From Pseudescherichia vulneris NBRC 102420 (GTDB lineage Bacteria; Pseudomonadota; Gammaproteobacteria; Enterobacterales; Enterobacteriaceae), in the NCBI RefSeq assembly GCF_000759795.1, contig NZ_BBMZ01000021.1:60592-124591 (forward strand): a stretch of 64,000 bases of DNA. Reading direction: 5' to 3'. Position 1 is the stretch's first letter. Each line of letters begins with the position of its first letter. Made by a program: the position numbers and the translations under genes. Below are positions 38,681 to 48,800 of the stretch, piece by piece. The notes beneath the pieces were generated by a model. It worked only from the letters and a program-made list of their open reading frames with translations. It made no database searches and was not told the origin of the DNA.

Positions 38681-39331
38681 ATGTCCGATAACGCACAGCT
38701 CACCGGTCTTTGCGACCGTTTCCGTGGTTTTTACCCTGTCGTGATTGATGTTGAAACCGCCGGGTTTAATGCCAAAACCGATGCGCTACTGGACATTGCC
38801 GCCATAACGCTAAAGATGGATAGCGACGGCTGGCTGATGCCGGACAGCACCCTGCACTTCCAGGTTGCGCCCTTTGAAGGTGCCAACCTTGTCCCCGAGG
38901 CATTGGCGTTCAACGGTATCGATCCTAACGATCCGCTACGCGAGGCGGTCAGCGAATACGATGCGTTGCACGCCATCTTCAAAATGGTGCGCAAGGGAAT
39001 TAAAGATTCCGGCTGCAATCGCGCCATTATGGTGGCGCATAACGCTACCTTCGATCACGGCTTTTTGATGGCGGCAGCAGAGCGCGCCGCGCTCAAGCGC
39101 AACCCGTTTCACCCCTTTGTAACCTTCGATACCGCTGCCTTAAGCGGGCTGGCGCTGGGTCAAACCGTTTTGTCAAAAGCCTGTACGGCCGCTGGCCTGT
39201 CGTTTGACAGTACCCAGGCGCACTCCGCGCTGTACGATACCGAACAGACCGCCCTGCTGTTTTGCGAGATCGTCAACCGCTGGAAACGGCTCGGCGGCTG
39301 GCCGCTGCCGATGGTTGCTGACGAGGCGTAA
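38681..39331 (+). CDS. rnt: Ribonuclease T
   Basis: 216 residues (E. coli 215). DEDD-family 3' exoribonuclease that trims tRNA and other stable RNAs. Catalytic D23 and E25 (VIDVETAG), D125 (HNATFDHG), H181 and D186 ([11 protein letters not shown]). Its last 59 bases overlap the 3' end of a convergent T6SS gene, marking the edge of the T6SS block. In E. coli lhr follows instead. Confidence 0.97.
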   Translation: MSDNAQLTGLCDRFRGFYPVVIDVETAGFNAKTDALLDIAAITLKMDSDGWLMPDSTLHFQVAPFEGANLVPEALAFNGIDPNDPLREAVSEYDALHAIFKMVRKGIKDSGCNRAIMVAHNATFDHGFLMAAAERAALKRNPFHPFVTFDTAALSGLALGQTVLSKACTAAGLSFDSTQAHSALYDTEQTALLFCEIVNRWKRLGGWPLPMVADEA

Positions 39332-40358
39332 CGCCGCGCGTTAGGGCGAAATAGTCGGTAATAAGCTGCTGTAAGTGCTGCCTGGCCTGACGTTTTTGCG
39401 CCTCCGGGATCGTTTCAGGCGTTTGCTGCTCCGACATCAGACGGAGCTGCTCCTCTACCGGCACCGTCTTGTTAAAGGCCAGCGTGGCGGCAAACACCTG
39501 TGATTTCAACTCGCTGACGGTAAGGTATTTTCCCTTTTGACCATCAAGGGCATTGAGCCGCTCACTCAGGTTTTGCAGCGTGAGCATCCCCTGATGCCAT
39601 CCCGTAAGCGACGCATCCGGCGTCCTGCTCAGCGCCCGATCGTCCGGCAGCGCAGAGAGCGCATCCGGACGGGCCAGGGAGTACCATCCCGCAAAGCCAA
39701 CGGCACTCAGCACAAAGGCAGTCAGCATCCCGCTCAGGAAAGCACCGGCACGTTTTTCTGTAGGTACTATTGCGTGGATCGTCTCAACGTTTGCGCCCTG
39801 CGCCGGCGGGATGGCATATACCCGCTGAGGCTCGGAAGCATTCTCTACGTGCATCAACGCATGGCGTACCTGTTGCAGCAGAGGCGCTATCTGGCTTACC
39901 TGTTGCAACGCCTGTCGGGCCAGAGTGTCGCTCAGGGTATCCAGCGTCGACTCCAGCTGCCGTAGCTGGGGGTAATCCTCAGCGTTCAGAGTAAAGGTGC
40001 GAAACACCTTATGCAGCCGCTGAAACAGCCCGCAGAGAATGTCCGCACGCGGGTGATTGCCCTGAGGCCAGACCTGAGCCCACCGATGGCCCAGCATTGC
40101 CGCAATGATATTCACGCCTTCGTGCATGCCTGCCACCCGCGCCAGATGGCTGCGCGCCAGGGTATACCAGGCCGCTGTCTGCAACTCAACGCCATTTTTT
40201 TCAAACAGGGAGAGGGAGAGCTGCCCTACCCGCTTCCAGTCAATATCCGGCCTGGCCGGATGCGTCAGCTTGCTCATTTCATTGCGCAACGCAATGAAGT
40301 CAGGGAACGGACGCGGATCGTCGCCCGTCCTGAGATGTCGGGGTTCTATGTGTTTCAT
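39273..40358 (-). CDS. VasL-like T6SS protein with ImpA N-terminal domain
   Basis: 361 residues. The N-terminal half resembles the ImpA_N domain shared with TssA ([18 protein letters not shown]), and one membrane segment lies at about residues 205-227, so this is the VasL type rather than the sheath-cap TssA. Role in secretion is poorly defined. Last gene of the T6SS cluster, 52 bases after tssE. Its last 19 or so codons are antisense to the end of rnt, so the C-terminus (rich in Ser, Ala and Arg) may be an artefact of the junction rather than a native end. Confidence 0.75.
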   Translation of the reverse strand: MKHIEPRHLRTGDDPRPFPDFIALRNEMSKLTHPARPDIDWKRVGQLSLSLFEKNGVELQTAAWYTLARSHLARVAGMHEGVNIIAAMLGHRWAQVWPQGNHPRADILCGLFQRLHKVFRTFTLNAEDYPQLRQLESTLDTLSDTLARQALQQVSQIAPLLQQVRHALMHVENASEPQRVYAIPPAQGANVETIHAIVPTEKRAGAFLSGMLTAFVLSAVGFAGWYSLARPDALSALPDDRALSRTPDASLTGWHQGMLTLQNLSERLNALDGQKGKYLTVSELKSQVFAATLAFNKTVPVEEQLRLMSEQQTPETIPEAQKRQARQHLQQLITDYFALTRGVTPRQQPSAAASRRAVSSG

Positions 40359-40410
40359 GATCGATGTATCCGTGAATTGACAGACAGGGATTTTCTAACT
40401 GACTTGTGTT

Positions 40411-40851
40411 TTAACTGACATAGTTCTGTTGCTTCAGGTGGCGGATCAGCACCCGCCCTTCCGGCATAAACTCGGTGCCATAGCGCACAAGTCCGACACC
40501 TCTGAGTTCGGCATCAATGGCATAACGCAGCTCGCCGGGGATCGTCTGGTCCAGCAGGACGACCTCAATCTTCTTCAGCCGGGGCTCATAGTTAAGCAAT
40601 ACGGCTGACAGGGTTCCCATCAGCTGATGTGCGGTTCCCGGCATCCCCTGCAGGATTTTGGTCATATCCGGCAGACCGTAGTCCGGCAGGTGCGCCAGCG
40701 TCCCGGCGCGACAGTTCAGAATACGCTGCATGTTGTCCAGCACTGACAGGATCGTCTGGTTCTGCTCACTGACCTGGTTCAGGTCGAGGTCGCCGGTGAA
40801 ATTGCCGTAGAATATTTCGTAGAGTGAGGGGGCGCTATGGCGTGCCGACAT
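40411..40851 (-). CDS. tssE: TssE, T6SS baseplate wedge subunit (gp25-like)
   Basis: 146 residues from the ATG at 40851, with AAGGA 9 bases upstream; a TTG two codons earlier is less well placed. Single gp25-like domain with the family EPR motif (YEPRLKKIEV) in the C-terminal half. Joins TssF, TssG and TssK in the baseplate that starts sheath polymerisation. Confidence 0.88.
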   Translation of the reverse strand: MSARHSAPSLYEIFYGNFTGDLDLNQVSEQNQTILSVLDNMQRILNCRAGTLAHLPDYGLPDMTKILQGMPGTAHQLMGTLSAVLLNYEPRLKKIEVVLLDQTIPGELRYAIDAELRGVGLVRYGTEFMPEGRVLIRHLKQQNYVS

Positions 40852-40853
40852 AG

Positions 40854-41393
40854 TCAATCATCCTTCAACGGTTGCAGGATCAGCCGGTTCTGCTCGGCTT
40901 CAATCACGCGGGGCCTGTCTGGATCGAGCTCGTCGCGAGACAACACCCGTTTCCAGCTATTTTTCGCCATCTCCGGTGCGCGGAACAGCGCCACCACGGC
41001 GACAAACTGCGCCTTGTCATCCAACGGCATATCCAGGCTGACATCCTCCCCTGGCTTCACCACCAGACTGCGGCTGGCAAGCAGATCCGCGCCCGGCGCC
41101 TCATCGCCCTGCGTCAGCAGCTGCTGGTAGACGGTTTTATCAAAGATCTTACGGTCCTTAAGCTGGTAGACCCGCACCATCAGCGGTTCCGACAGGGAGG
41201 TATTCTCCTGGCCGTCGGTATTCAATGCCTGGCGGGCGGTGATGTCCAGATGCAGGGTTTTCACCTGCTTATAAAAAACAGACTTCACTACGGACGCCGT
41301 GCCGTCGCTGACGCTCTGCGTCAGGCCGCACCCCGCCAGCAACGGTGGCAGCAGCAGCAAAGAGAGTCGTTTAATCAACAGAGTACGCAACAC
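40854..41393 (-). CDS. tssJ: TssJ, T6SS outer-membrane lipoprotein
   Basis: 179 residues from a GTG at 41393 with AAGGA 7 bases upstream; a longer frame extends into tssG without support. Lipoprotein signal with LLAGC (C22), then the SciN/TssJ transthyretin-like beta-sandwich. Docks on the periplasmic tip of TssM to fix the T6SS channel in the outer membrane. Overlaps the end of tssG by 23 bases. Confidence 0.87.
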   Translation of the reverse strand: MLRTLLIKRLSLLLLPPLLAGCGLTQSVSDGTASVVKSVFYKQVKTLHLDITARQALNTDGQENTSLSEPLMVRVYQLKDRKIFDKTVYQQLLTQGDEAPGADLLASRSLVVKPGEDVSLDMPLDDKAQFVAVVALFRAPEMAKNSWKRVLSRDELDPDRPRVIEAEQNRLILQPLKDD

Positions 41394-42456
41394 GTCGGTT
41401 TCCTTGTGATGTAACGGCGGGTGACATACCACGGTAGTTCCCCGCCTCGATGGTGAAGGTGGCAGGCAGATCCGGCGGGACGTCATCGCCCTCCATGCCC
41501 AGAACGCCGGTCATGCCGAGGACAAAGGGCGTCTCGCCCAGCACCGGGGCGGGCAGCAACTGCGTGGGAACGGTCAGCTGGATAAGCGCCCTATAGCGCC
41601 AGCCGAGGTAGACCCGCAGCAGCACCAGAAAATCGTCATAGGTCTGCCCCGCCGGCAGCCAGCTCTGCGCCTCCGCGTGGTCTTCGGTATACAGGGCAAT
41701 CAGCAGTTGGCTGCCAATCTCTGTCGTTTCATCGCCAAGCACCGTATATCCGTCGAGCTGGAAATCGTCATCGCCGTAAAAACCCAGCGGACGATCGATG
41801 TAAACCGGGCGCGGAGAGTGCGGCGTGACGGTCACCTGCGTGCGAGGAGCCAGCAGCCGCACCAGCGCCTGAATCCCCTCTTCGGTACGACCCGGCAGTC
41901 GCATCACGCCAAGGAGCGCCAGAAAACGCGATACTGGGGTGGCGATATGGTTATCCGTGCCGGGAATGCCCAGGCCAATCAGCCCCAGCAGACTCTGGGA
42001 GGTGCGGTCCCTGCCCCCGGCCTCAAAGGTTGCCGGGTAGGAATACTTGCGCCAGATACGGTAAAACTGCGTCAGAATGCGGTGGTTAAAGATATCGAGA
42101 AACGCTTCCTGCGCCTCATGCCCCTCCCGCCGCTGCGCAATGTCATCCAGCCAGGCGGTGGGCAGCGGCGAATCCACGCCGTACAGCCCCATAAAGGTCG
42201 TGCGCACCGTCGGCGGCGCGTCAGGGTTATCCTCATCATATTCCACTGCCTTTAGCTCGCTGACCGGGAAGCCCATCCCCGGATGCGGGCGAAAGCGCAC
42301 CGGGTCGTCCGCCGGGCTCAGCGTGATACCGAGCGCGGGTGCCTCAGGGCGCGATTTCTCCAGCAGCTGACAGAAACGGTAGAAGTTGATGCGGTGGATA
42401 TCCCGCTCAAGCCTAAGGCTTAACCGGGAATGCGGCGGTTGTGGTTCTCCTGCCAT
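41371..42456 (-). CDS. tssG: TssG, T6SS baseplate subunit (VasB/ImpH)
   Basis: 361 residues with the ImpH family start (NFYRFCQLLEKSRPE near residue 24) and FNHRILTQFYRIWRKY near residue 130. Forms the TssF2-TssG wedge with TssE and TssK. Overlaps tssF by 37 bases, as these two genes commonly do. Confidence 0.92.
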   Translation of the reverse strand: MAGEPQPPHSRLSLRLERDIHRINFYRFCQLLEKSRPEAPALGITLSPADDPVRFRPHPGMGFPVSELKAVEYDEDNPDAPPTVRTTFMGLYGVDSPLPTAWLDDIAQRREGHEAQEAFLDIFNHRILTQFYRIWRKYSYPATFEAGGRDRTSQSLLGLIGLGIPGTDNHIATPVSRFLALLGVMRLPGRTEEGIQALVRLLAPRTQVTVTPHSPRPVYIDRPLGFYGDDDFQLDGYTVLGDETTEIGSQLLIALYTEDHAEAQSWLPAGQTYDDFLVLLRVYLGWRYRALIQLTVPTQLLPAPVLGETPFVLGMTGVLGMEGDDVPPDLPATFTIEAGNYRGMSPAVTSQGNRRVAYSVD

Positions 42457-44180
42457 TCAAGACGTTCTCCGGTAGGTTGCAGTATCAGGATCAAACGGTT
42501 AAAGAGGTGGATATCGGTGTACAGGGCAAAGAAGCGGTTGAGCATCTCACCAAACAGGCAAATATCGCCGTGTCCAGCAAAACCGTTGCTGTCCAGGGTC
42601 ACCTCTATCTGTACGCCCCGCATAAAGTGCCCCTGTTCAAATCGCTCAACCTCGCCGTGTTTAACATCGACAATGGCCGCCAGACGGCGGCGATTCATCT
42701 CGTTATCCGTCCAGTCATACAGCGCCAGCGCGCCGCGCAGAACATCGGCGTTATCCATCATCCACAGAAAGCTGCTGCCCAAATGGCTGAGCACCCGCCA
42801 GTGAAAGCGGTCCCGATCCGGCGGGTAACACGGCAGCGTGGGCGCACAGAGATTGCGCACCTGGATACGCGAGGTGGTGGACTTGACCACCGTATCCAGC
42901 AGCGTACTTTGCAACGCCCGACGCGGTAGCTGGCCGTTCGTTCCGGTCAGACTGAGGGAGAGTTTTTCGTCCTCCGGTACGGTGTGGTTATCGAACGCCT
43001 CCCCACCGAGGATCAGCCAGGTATCGTGCAGCCCGGAAGCACCGCGCTTCACTCGCGTGTGGTAATAGTATTCCGGCGCGTCGTGGCGCAGCATGCCCCC
43101 TTTATGGCGAAAGCTGGTGAACGGCACATACAGCTGGTGTCCGGAGTGGCGCGAGGAGGTGACGGAATCTACAGAGTAAATTTCCGTATGCCCGTCCTGA
43201 ATGCGCATCGGACGCAGCAGGTACTCGGTCTGGAGCATGTCCAGCTGCAGCGGGTCAGATTCGAGCGGGAAGAGGTTAATCACCGGGGCGCAGTGCAGCC
43301 GGATCTGCTTCGCTGAAAAGGAAAACTCGTGGGGCCACGCTTGATCCAGCACCAGATCGATTTCAAACCAGGGGAGGTTCTCCGGAAAGACGACGTTTTC
43401 CAGCCCGCGCAGTGCCACAGACATAAACTTCTCGCGGAAGGTGAAATACTCCAGCAGTAGTTGGTAGCTGCTAAAGCCACCACTTTCCGGCAGCAGCGCC
43501 TCGTCCTTGCCAAAGCCGCAGACGGCAAAATGGGCGTCCAGCGGCCTGCGGTCGATATCGCCGGGAAAGCGGATACCCACTTTCGCTACATTGAGCGTGA
43601 ACGCTTCGTGCAGCGCACAGGCCAGCGCGGCGTCGGCATTCAGGTACAGCGGGAGGCGGCTTAAATCAATAGTGCGCCAGTCTGCCAGCGGTCCGCACTC
43701 AAAACGCAGGCGGATCAGCGAACGCCCGTCCGGCTCGGTGGTGATACCTGCATGAGAAAGCGACAGCGGCAACAGGGTCAGCGGCTGGGTGGTGGTATAG
43801 CGGCAGCGGGTTCGCTTTTCACCGATGGGCTGCGAGCGCACCTCAAACCCCTTGGCCACAGTGACCGGCTCCTTCATCTCCCGCCAGTCGGTAGAAAACT
43901 CTACGATGGAGAGGGAGGGAATGGTGCGCAGATAGTGCGGCCAGATCATGCTGACCAGCCCGCCAGTCAGCTCCGGCAGGTCGTCGTCCAGCTTTTCGCG
44001 CAGCCGCCCCATCAGGAAGGCAAAACCTTCGAACAGCCGTTCCACATAGGGATCGCGGGCACCCGCTTTGTCGAGGTTTAACGCTGCGGCTCGGTCAGGA
44101 TGGGCGCGGGCAAACTCCTCACCCGCTTCGCGCAGATAGCGCATTTCAGCGTCAAAATAACGCAGGGTTAAGTCGTCCAT
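42420..44180 (-). CDS. tssF: TssF, T6SS baseplate subunit (VasA/ImpG)
   Basis: 586 residues, typical for TssF. N-terminal LTLRYFDAEMRYLREAGEEF and the PYVERLFEGFAFLMGRLREK block are family hallmarks. Structural wedge protein of the phage-like baseplate in the cytoplasm. 35 bases after tssA. Confidence 0.93.
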   Translation of the reverse strand: MDDLTLRYFDAEMRYLREAGEEFARAHPDRAAALNLDKAGARDPYVERLFEGFAFLMGRLREKLDDDLPELTGGLVSMIWPHYLRTIPSLSIVEFSTDWREMKEPVTVAKGFEVRSQPIGEKRTRCRYTTTQPLTLLPLSLSHAGITTEPDGRSLIRLRFECGPLADWRTIDLSRLPLYLNADAALACALHEAFTLNVAKVGIRFPGDIDRRPLDAHFAVCGFGKDEALLPESGGFSSYQLLLEYFTFREKFMSVALRGLENVVFPENLPWFEIDLVLDQAWPHEFSFSAKQIRLHCAPVINLFPLESDPLQLDMLQTEYLLRPMRIQDGHTEIYSVDSVTSSRHSGHQLYVPFTSFRHKGGMLRHDAPEYYYHTRVKRGASGLHDTWLILGGEAFDNHTVPEDEKLSLSLTGTNGQLPRRALQSTLLDTVVKSTTSRIQVRNLCAPTLPCYPPDRDRFHWRVLSHLGSSFLWMMDNADVLRGALALYDWTDNEMNRRRLAAIVDVKHGEVERFEQGHFMRGVQIEVTLDSNGFAGHGDICLFGEMLNRFFALYTDIHLFNRLILILQPTGERLEWQENHNRRIPG

Positions 44181-44215
44181 TGCATATCTCAGATATCAGG
44201 ATGTGAATAAAAGCG

Positions 44216-45811
44216 TCAGCTGCACAGCACGGCAGCTCTTGAGGGATCGAGGGCGATCAGCCCAGCCAGCAACGTCTCCATCTCCGGCTGTAGGCGGATC
44301 TTCTCTGCTTCACTGCGTCCGGCCTTCATGCGCAGCAGTTTCAGCCTTCTTGCCTTCACCTCAAACAGCAGGCCCGGCTCCCATTGCGTCAGGGTCAGGG
44401 TTGCCGACAGGCAATCCAGCTCCGCCAGCAGGTGCAGGGCCAGTTCGTTTTTGCCCGTCTGTTCGGCAATGCGCGCCATCAGTAAACGCAGCAGCCAGCG
44501 GCTGCGTGGCGTGGCGATCCCAGGACGGGCCTGCAACCAGGCCAGCGCCGCATCAGGACCGTCGCTGTCGGCCAGCGTGAGCGCTTCCGGCTCCAGGAGC
44601 AGAATATCGTCGTCGCCGGATACCCTCGCAGACGCGGCCGTAGTATTGTCCTGCCAGCCCGCAGGGTTATCCTTTACCTGCTGCTGGATCCAGTTGAGGG
44701 TCACTTCATCAGCGAACGGCGTGCCGTCGTTAAAAGCCAGCGTCTCCAGCCCCGGTAGACGCGAGAGCACGCCTTTTAGATCAGCCTGAATAATGGCGGC
44801 CTCGGCCTCCCGCCCGGATTTCACCAGCGCCTGGTGCAAATACCACTGCACGTCCAGCCATAGGTGATTAGCGCCGCGCGACAGCAGGCTGTCCGCCTCC
44901 TCCATCAGCTCACGCCAGCTCTGTTGCAGGTATAGCCGTTTCAGCTGGGCTCGCTGTTCCGGCTTGGGCGGTTCGATGCGGGTTTTACCGTCGGCTGAGA
45001 GCGGCGGGAGCTGATGCAGGGTGTCATGCCGGATATTTTTAATCAGCCGATGGGCGGCCAGCCAACCGTCCGGCTGGCTTCTCAGGTAGTCTGCCAGGGT
45101 ACGTGCCTGGGTCAGCAGCTCCTGCCCTGATGCAATGCCCGCCAACGGCGGCACGCTGCCGAACGGGGGCGTGGTGTGGCTGCCCTCGCTGACGTTCTGT
45201 GGCACGACCGCATCCATACCGCCGGATTTCAACAGACGGGTTTCCAGCGCGCCATACAGAGCTCCGAGCTGCGGGGGATCGTCTGCTGCCATCTGTTCCA
45301 CTGCTCGCTCAATCAGCCACAGCGCCCCGACAATGCGTCCGGCGTCGGTTTTGGTCACCTCCGGGTAGAGCAGCAGACTGTCCAGCATCCGGCTGCTGGC
45401 CAGCCACTCCAGCGCCGCTTTCCGGCTGCGCTCCCGCTGCGGATGGAGCCGTGTAGCAAAGCGCTGCATCAGGCCAGCCAGCAGTTCGAGTCCATCCGCC
45501 AGCCCCGCTTCCCCATCACGATGCAACCGCGCCCAGGTGTAATACGTCGCAACGCGGATATCCTTGCTGGTGGTGGTCAGCAGTTTTTCCGCGAGCTGGC
45601 AAATCAGCGCCGTGTCTGCGCCGGAGAGCTTGTTAACCTCCTCACGCATCTGCTGAAAATCGTCGTCATAGCCGGGATCGCCGCCGGTGGGATTGTCATC
45701 AGAGATGGGCTTCAGCCAGTTTTCCCACAGGGCAAGGCGGGACTGTGCCTCCTGCGCCTGCGCGTCTGCCCGTAGCTGACAGGCGGCCAGCAGGGAATCA
45801 ACGGACGCCAT
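44216..45811 (-). CDS. tssA: TssA, T6SS sheath assembly protein
   Basis: 531 residues, of the long class. N-terminal ImpA_N domain (about residues 35-160, beginning PISDDNPTGGDPGYDDDF) followed by helical middle and C-terminal regions of the VasJ/EvfE type. TssA proteins recruit and cap the growing sheath. Its ATG overlaps the tssM stop by 1 base. A second ImpA_N protein (39273-40358) is in the cluster. Confidence 0.87.
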   Translation of the reverse strand: MASVDSLLAACQLRADAQAQEAQSRLALWENWLKPISDDNPTGGDPGYDDDFQQMREEVNKLSGADTALICQLAEKLLTTTSKDIRVATYYTWARLHRDGEAGLADGLELLAGLMQRFATRLHPQRERSRKAALEWLASSRMLDSLLLYPEVTKTDAGRIVGALWLIERAVEQMAADDPPQLGALYGALETRLLKSGGMDAVVPQNVSEGSHTTPPFGSVPPLAGIASGQELLTQARTLADYLRSQPDGWLAAHRLIKNIRHDTLHQLPPLSADGKTRIEPPKPEQRAQLKRLYLQQSWRELMEEADSLLSRGANHLWLDVQWYLHQALVKSGREAEAAIIQADLKGVLSRLPGLETLAFNDGTPFADEVTLNWIQQQVKDNPAGWQDNTTAASARVSGDDDILLLEPEALTLADSDGPDAALAWLQARPGIATPRSRWLLRLLMARIAEQTGKNELALHLLAELDCLSATLTLTQWEPGLLFEVKARRLKLLRMKAGRSEAEKIRLQPEMETLLAGLIALDPSRAAVLCS

Positions 45812-48800
45812 TATTCACTCCTTTCATTTGCATCGAGTTCATTGTCATTCGTCCGTTTTGCGTTCAGCGTGTCTACGCTAAATATCTGCGCCGGAAGCGT
45901 GAAGTTGCGTAGCTTCAGCAGCGCCAGCGGGCCGTCACCAAGCTCCGTGCGCAGTAGCCACTGAAGCTGTCGGTTGTCCGGCGCGGTAAGGGTCAGACGG
46001 TACAGGCCGTTGCTCTCCTTTTGCCGCTTCATCCTCTCTAGCAGACGGATAACGCCCCAGGGACCGCTGTCGTTAGCAAACAGCCGTGCGCCTGCCGCCG
46101 TGGAGGTCCAGGTCAACATCGCACCCGGTTTGTTAACCACCCCCGGCCAGCGGAAGCTCTGCCAGTCGGCAAGCTGGTTGAAATAGTGCAGCGTCTGCCC
46201 GTCGAGGGTCAGCTGGGTCTCGACAATCTCCGGCATGGCCACGCCCTGCATCTCAAAACTGATGCCCTGGCTGCCGTCGGTAAACAGAATGTCAGATAAC
46301 TCGCTCAGCTGATTAATCGCCCTGAGGAATGCCGGACTAAACGCCAGCCCCTGGCTGTGGGTGCTGTCTGCCACCCAGCTACTGCCCTCCCGGTGCAGCA
46401 CACCACCCAGCTGGCTGGTAAGGAAACGGTCAATACGACCGCTGTCGCGACGGATAAATGCCGCCAGCATCGGCAGCGAGGCGTCATTTTTGCCTGCGGA
46501 AAAGGGATAGCGCCCGTCAAATGCCGCATGCCAGTTAGCGACAATAGAGCGCTGCCACGCCTCGTTCAGGCTAGCCGCTGAGGGCTGTAACACCGTCTCC
46601 CAGGCCTGGGTCAGGGGCTGGACAAACATTGTCTGTCCAAAACCACTCCACTCTTCGCCCAGGCTCGCCGCCATCAGGCTGCCGTATTCCCGGGTATCGG
46701 TGAGATCCACGCTTTTTCCCTGAAATACGGTCTGCGCCAGCTGCTGCATCATCGCCTGCGGATCGGGCGCGCTTGCCACCTGTTGAAGTCGGAGGCGCAC
46801 GCGGGTCAGGCGGGTTAAATAGGTCTGTAAGCTGAGCGAACTGTCCGCCGCCATCACGTTTTGCGCGTTGTTTTTCCCCATCAGAGCAAGGAGTGGTCCG
46901 AACGTGCCGTCTAGGGGGCTGACAGGCCCGGCAGCCTGCTGGTCAATCACCGGTTTATCGCCCTTACCCAGCAGGTTTTTTGCCGACTTTACCAGCGAGT
47001 CAGATATTGCCTCTCTCTGCTGGCCGGTCTGCCCCTGGTACGCCAGGGTATTCATCAGGGCAATCAACGGCGACTGGCGAACATCGCTGGCCAGCGTTAA
47101 CTGGTCGGTGACATCCGCAATAGTATGCGCCGGGTTAAGCCGGATACTGTTTAAGACGTTCAGCCACGCACCGGCGAAGTCGGCGAAATAGCGGTCCGTC
47201 AGGCGCTGCTTCAACGCCTCCGGGGAGACATCCCCTGAGACGCTTTTCCGGTTATCGCTCAGGACCCAGTCAATCTCGTCGCGCCGGGAGGCCACCGCTT
47301 TATCAATTGCATCCTGGATGCCGCCCTCCCATGCCTGGCGGGTAAACATTCCCGGCACCACCTCCCGGGTGGTAAAGAGACGGCTTGCATCGGTCTGCGG
47401 GGTCATATCCTCAAGGGTCATGTCGGCATAGTTTCGGCGCACCTGAGTGAGCATGGTCTCGTACAGAGTGCTCTCAGCATTACGCTGACCGATTTGCTCC
47501 AGTAACACCTGCCGCGCCTGCGTCACCAGCGCGGCATCCGGCGTTATTGTCCAGGCAGGCTGTGACGGCAGGTTCTGCATGTACCAGGCCCACAGATCGG
47601 GTGCGATACTCTGCCATATCGCCGAAGAGATGCCGTCACGGGCAGGCTGAGCGCCTGTCATTACCCGCGTGTAAAACGCCGCATCTGCTTTGTCCGGACG
47701 CGCCATCATCAGGTACGCTTTCAGCTGGTCATAACCGGCTTTTGCACGCCGTGCCCGTTGCGAACTGCGCGGCGGTAGGTTCGTCAGCGCCGTCAACTGC
47801 TGCGTGAGCGCCTGCACTGCCGCATCGCGTATCAAGCGGTTATTCGCCTGCGTGTACCAGGGCATCAGCGCAGCAAAAAGCTGCGCACTGTGGTCGAGAC
47901 CGAAACGCTGATACCAGGGCGCGCCGTGCGCCTGCTGGCGCTGTAAACGTGCGAGATCGTTAAGCAGCACCTGCAAGGCCACCAGCTGCTCATCACTGAC
48001 TACCGGATGGTTAACCAGCTGCTGCGCCCGTTCCGTGGCGGTCACAATATGCTGACGGTTAATGATAAAGGAGAGCAGGCTGCCCGCGCCCCACAGGACC
48101 ACCAGCGTCAGCAGGGTAACGCCCAGCGTACGCTGCCACGGCATCCCTACCTGCACGCCGCGAGCTCGTTCACAGTCTGTCATCACCCCCTGCCACGCTG
48201 CCGGGGCGGACCAGCTGTGAGGGTGAAGCGCCTCATCCGTTACTTTTTCCCCTGCCTGCGCCGGGCTGAACATCAGGCCACGCAGCGGAATACGCTTTAG
48301 GTGCTCCGTCAGCCACGGCATCAGCAGCGCACGCCAGCAGGCAATGCCGCTCTCCTCAAGAGAGTGTCCCACCCGCAGCAGAAAATCATGGGTCGGGTTG
48401 GCGCACAGCTGTTGCATGCCCTGCTGACGCAGGGAGGGCAGAATGGCGCGAAGCTGCCGTTCAACCGTCTCTGGCGTGGCCCGCGCCGGAAACAGCACCC
48501 CCACCGTCTGGCTGGCACGGTTATCCTGGGGCCACAGCGTGTCGCATACCTGCCACAAATAGACCGGTGGCTGGTAGTGCAGCGCCTCTCCGAACTGTTC
48601 GAGCGTGCGAAGAGCATTGTCAAGCGTACCGGTGGTGGCCTGTGCCTCATCAAGCGCCAGCACAATGCCGTCCAGTGGACGGTTGCGGCGTAGCTTACGC
48701 AGGGCGTTCAGACGTTCGGCATCAGGTAAAGCAGACAGGCTGCCGCCGTAAATCAGCACCGTCCGATGCCCCTCCAGCCACTGTTTTTCAGCAAGGCCAG

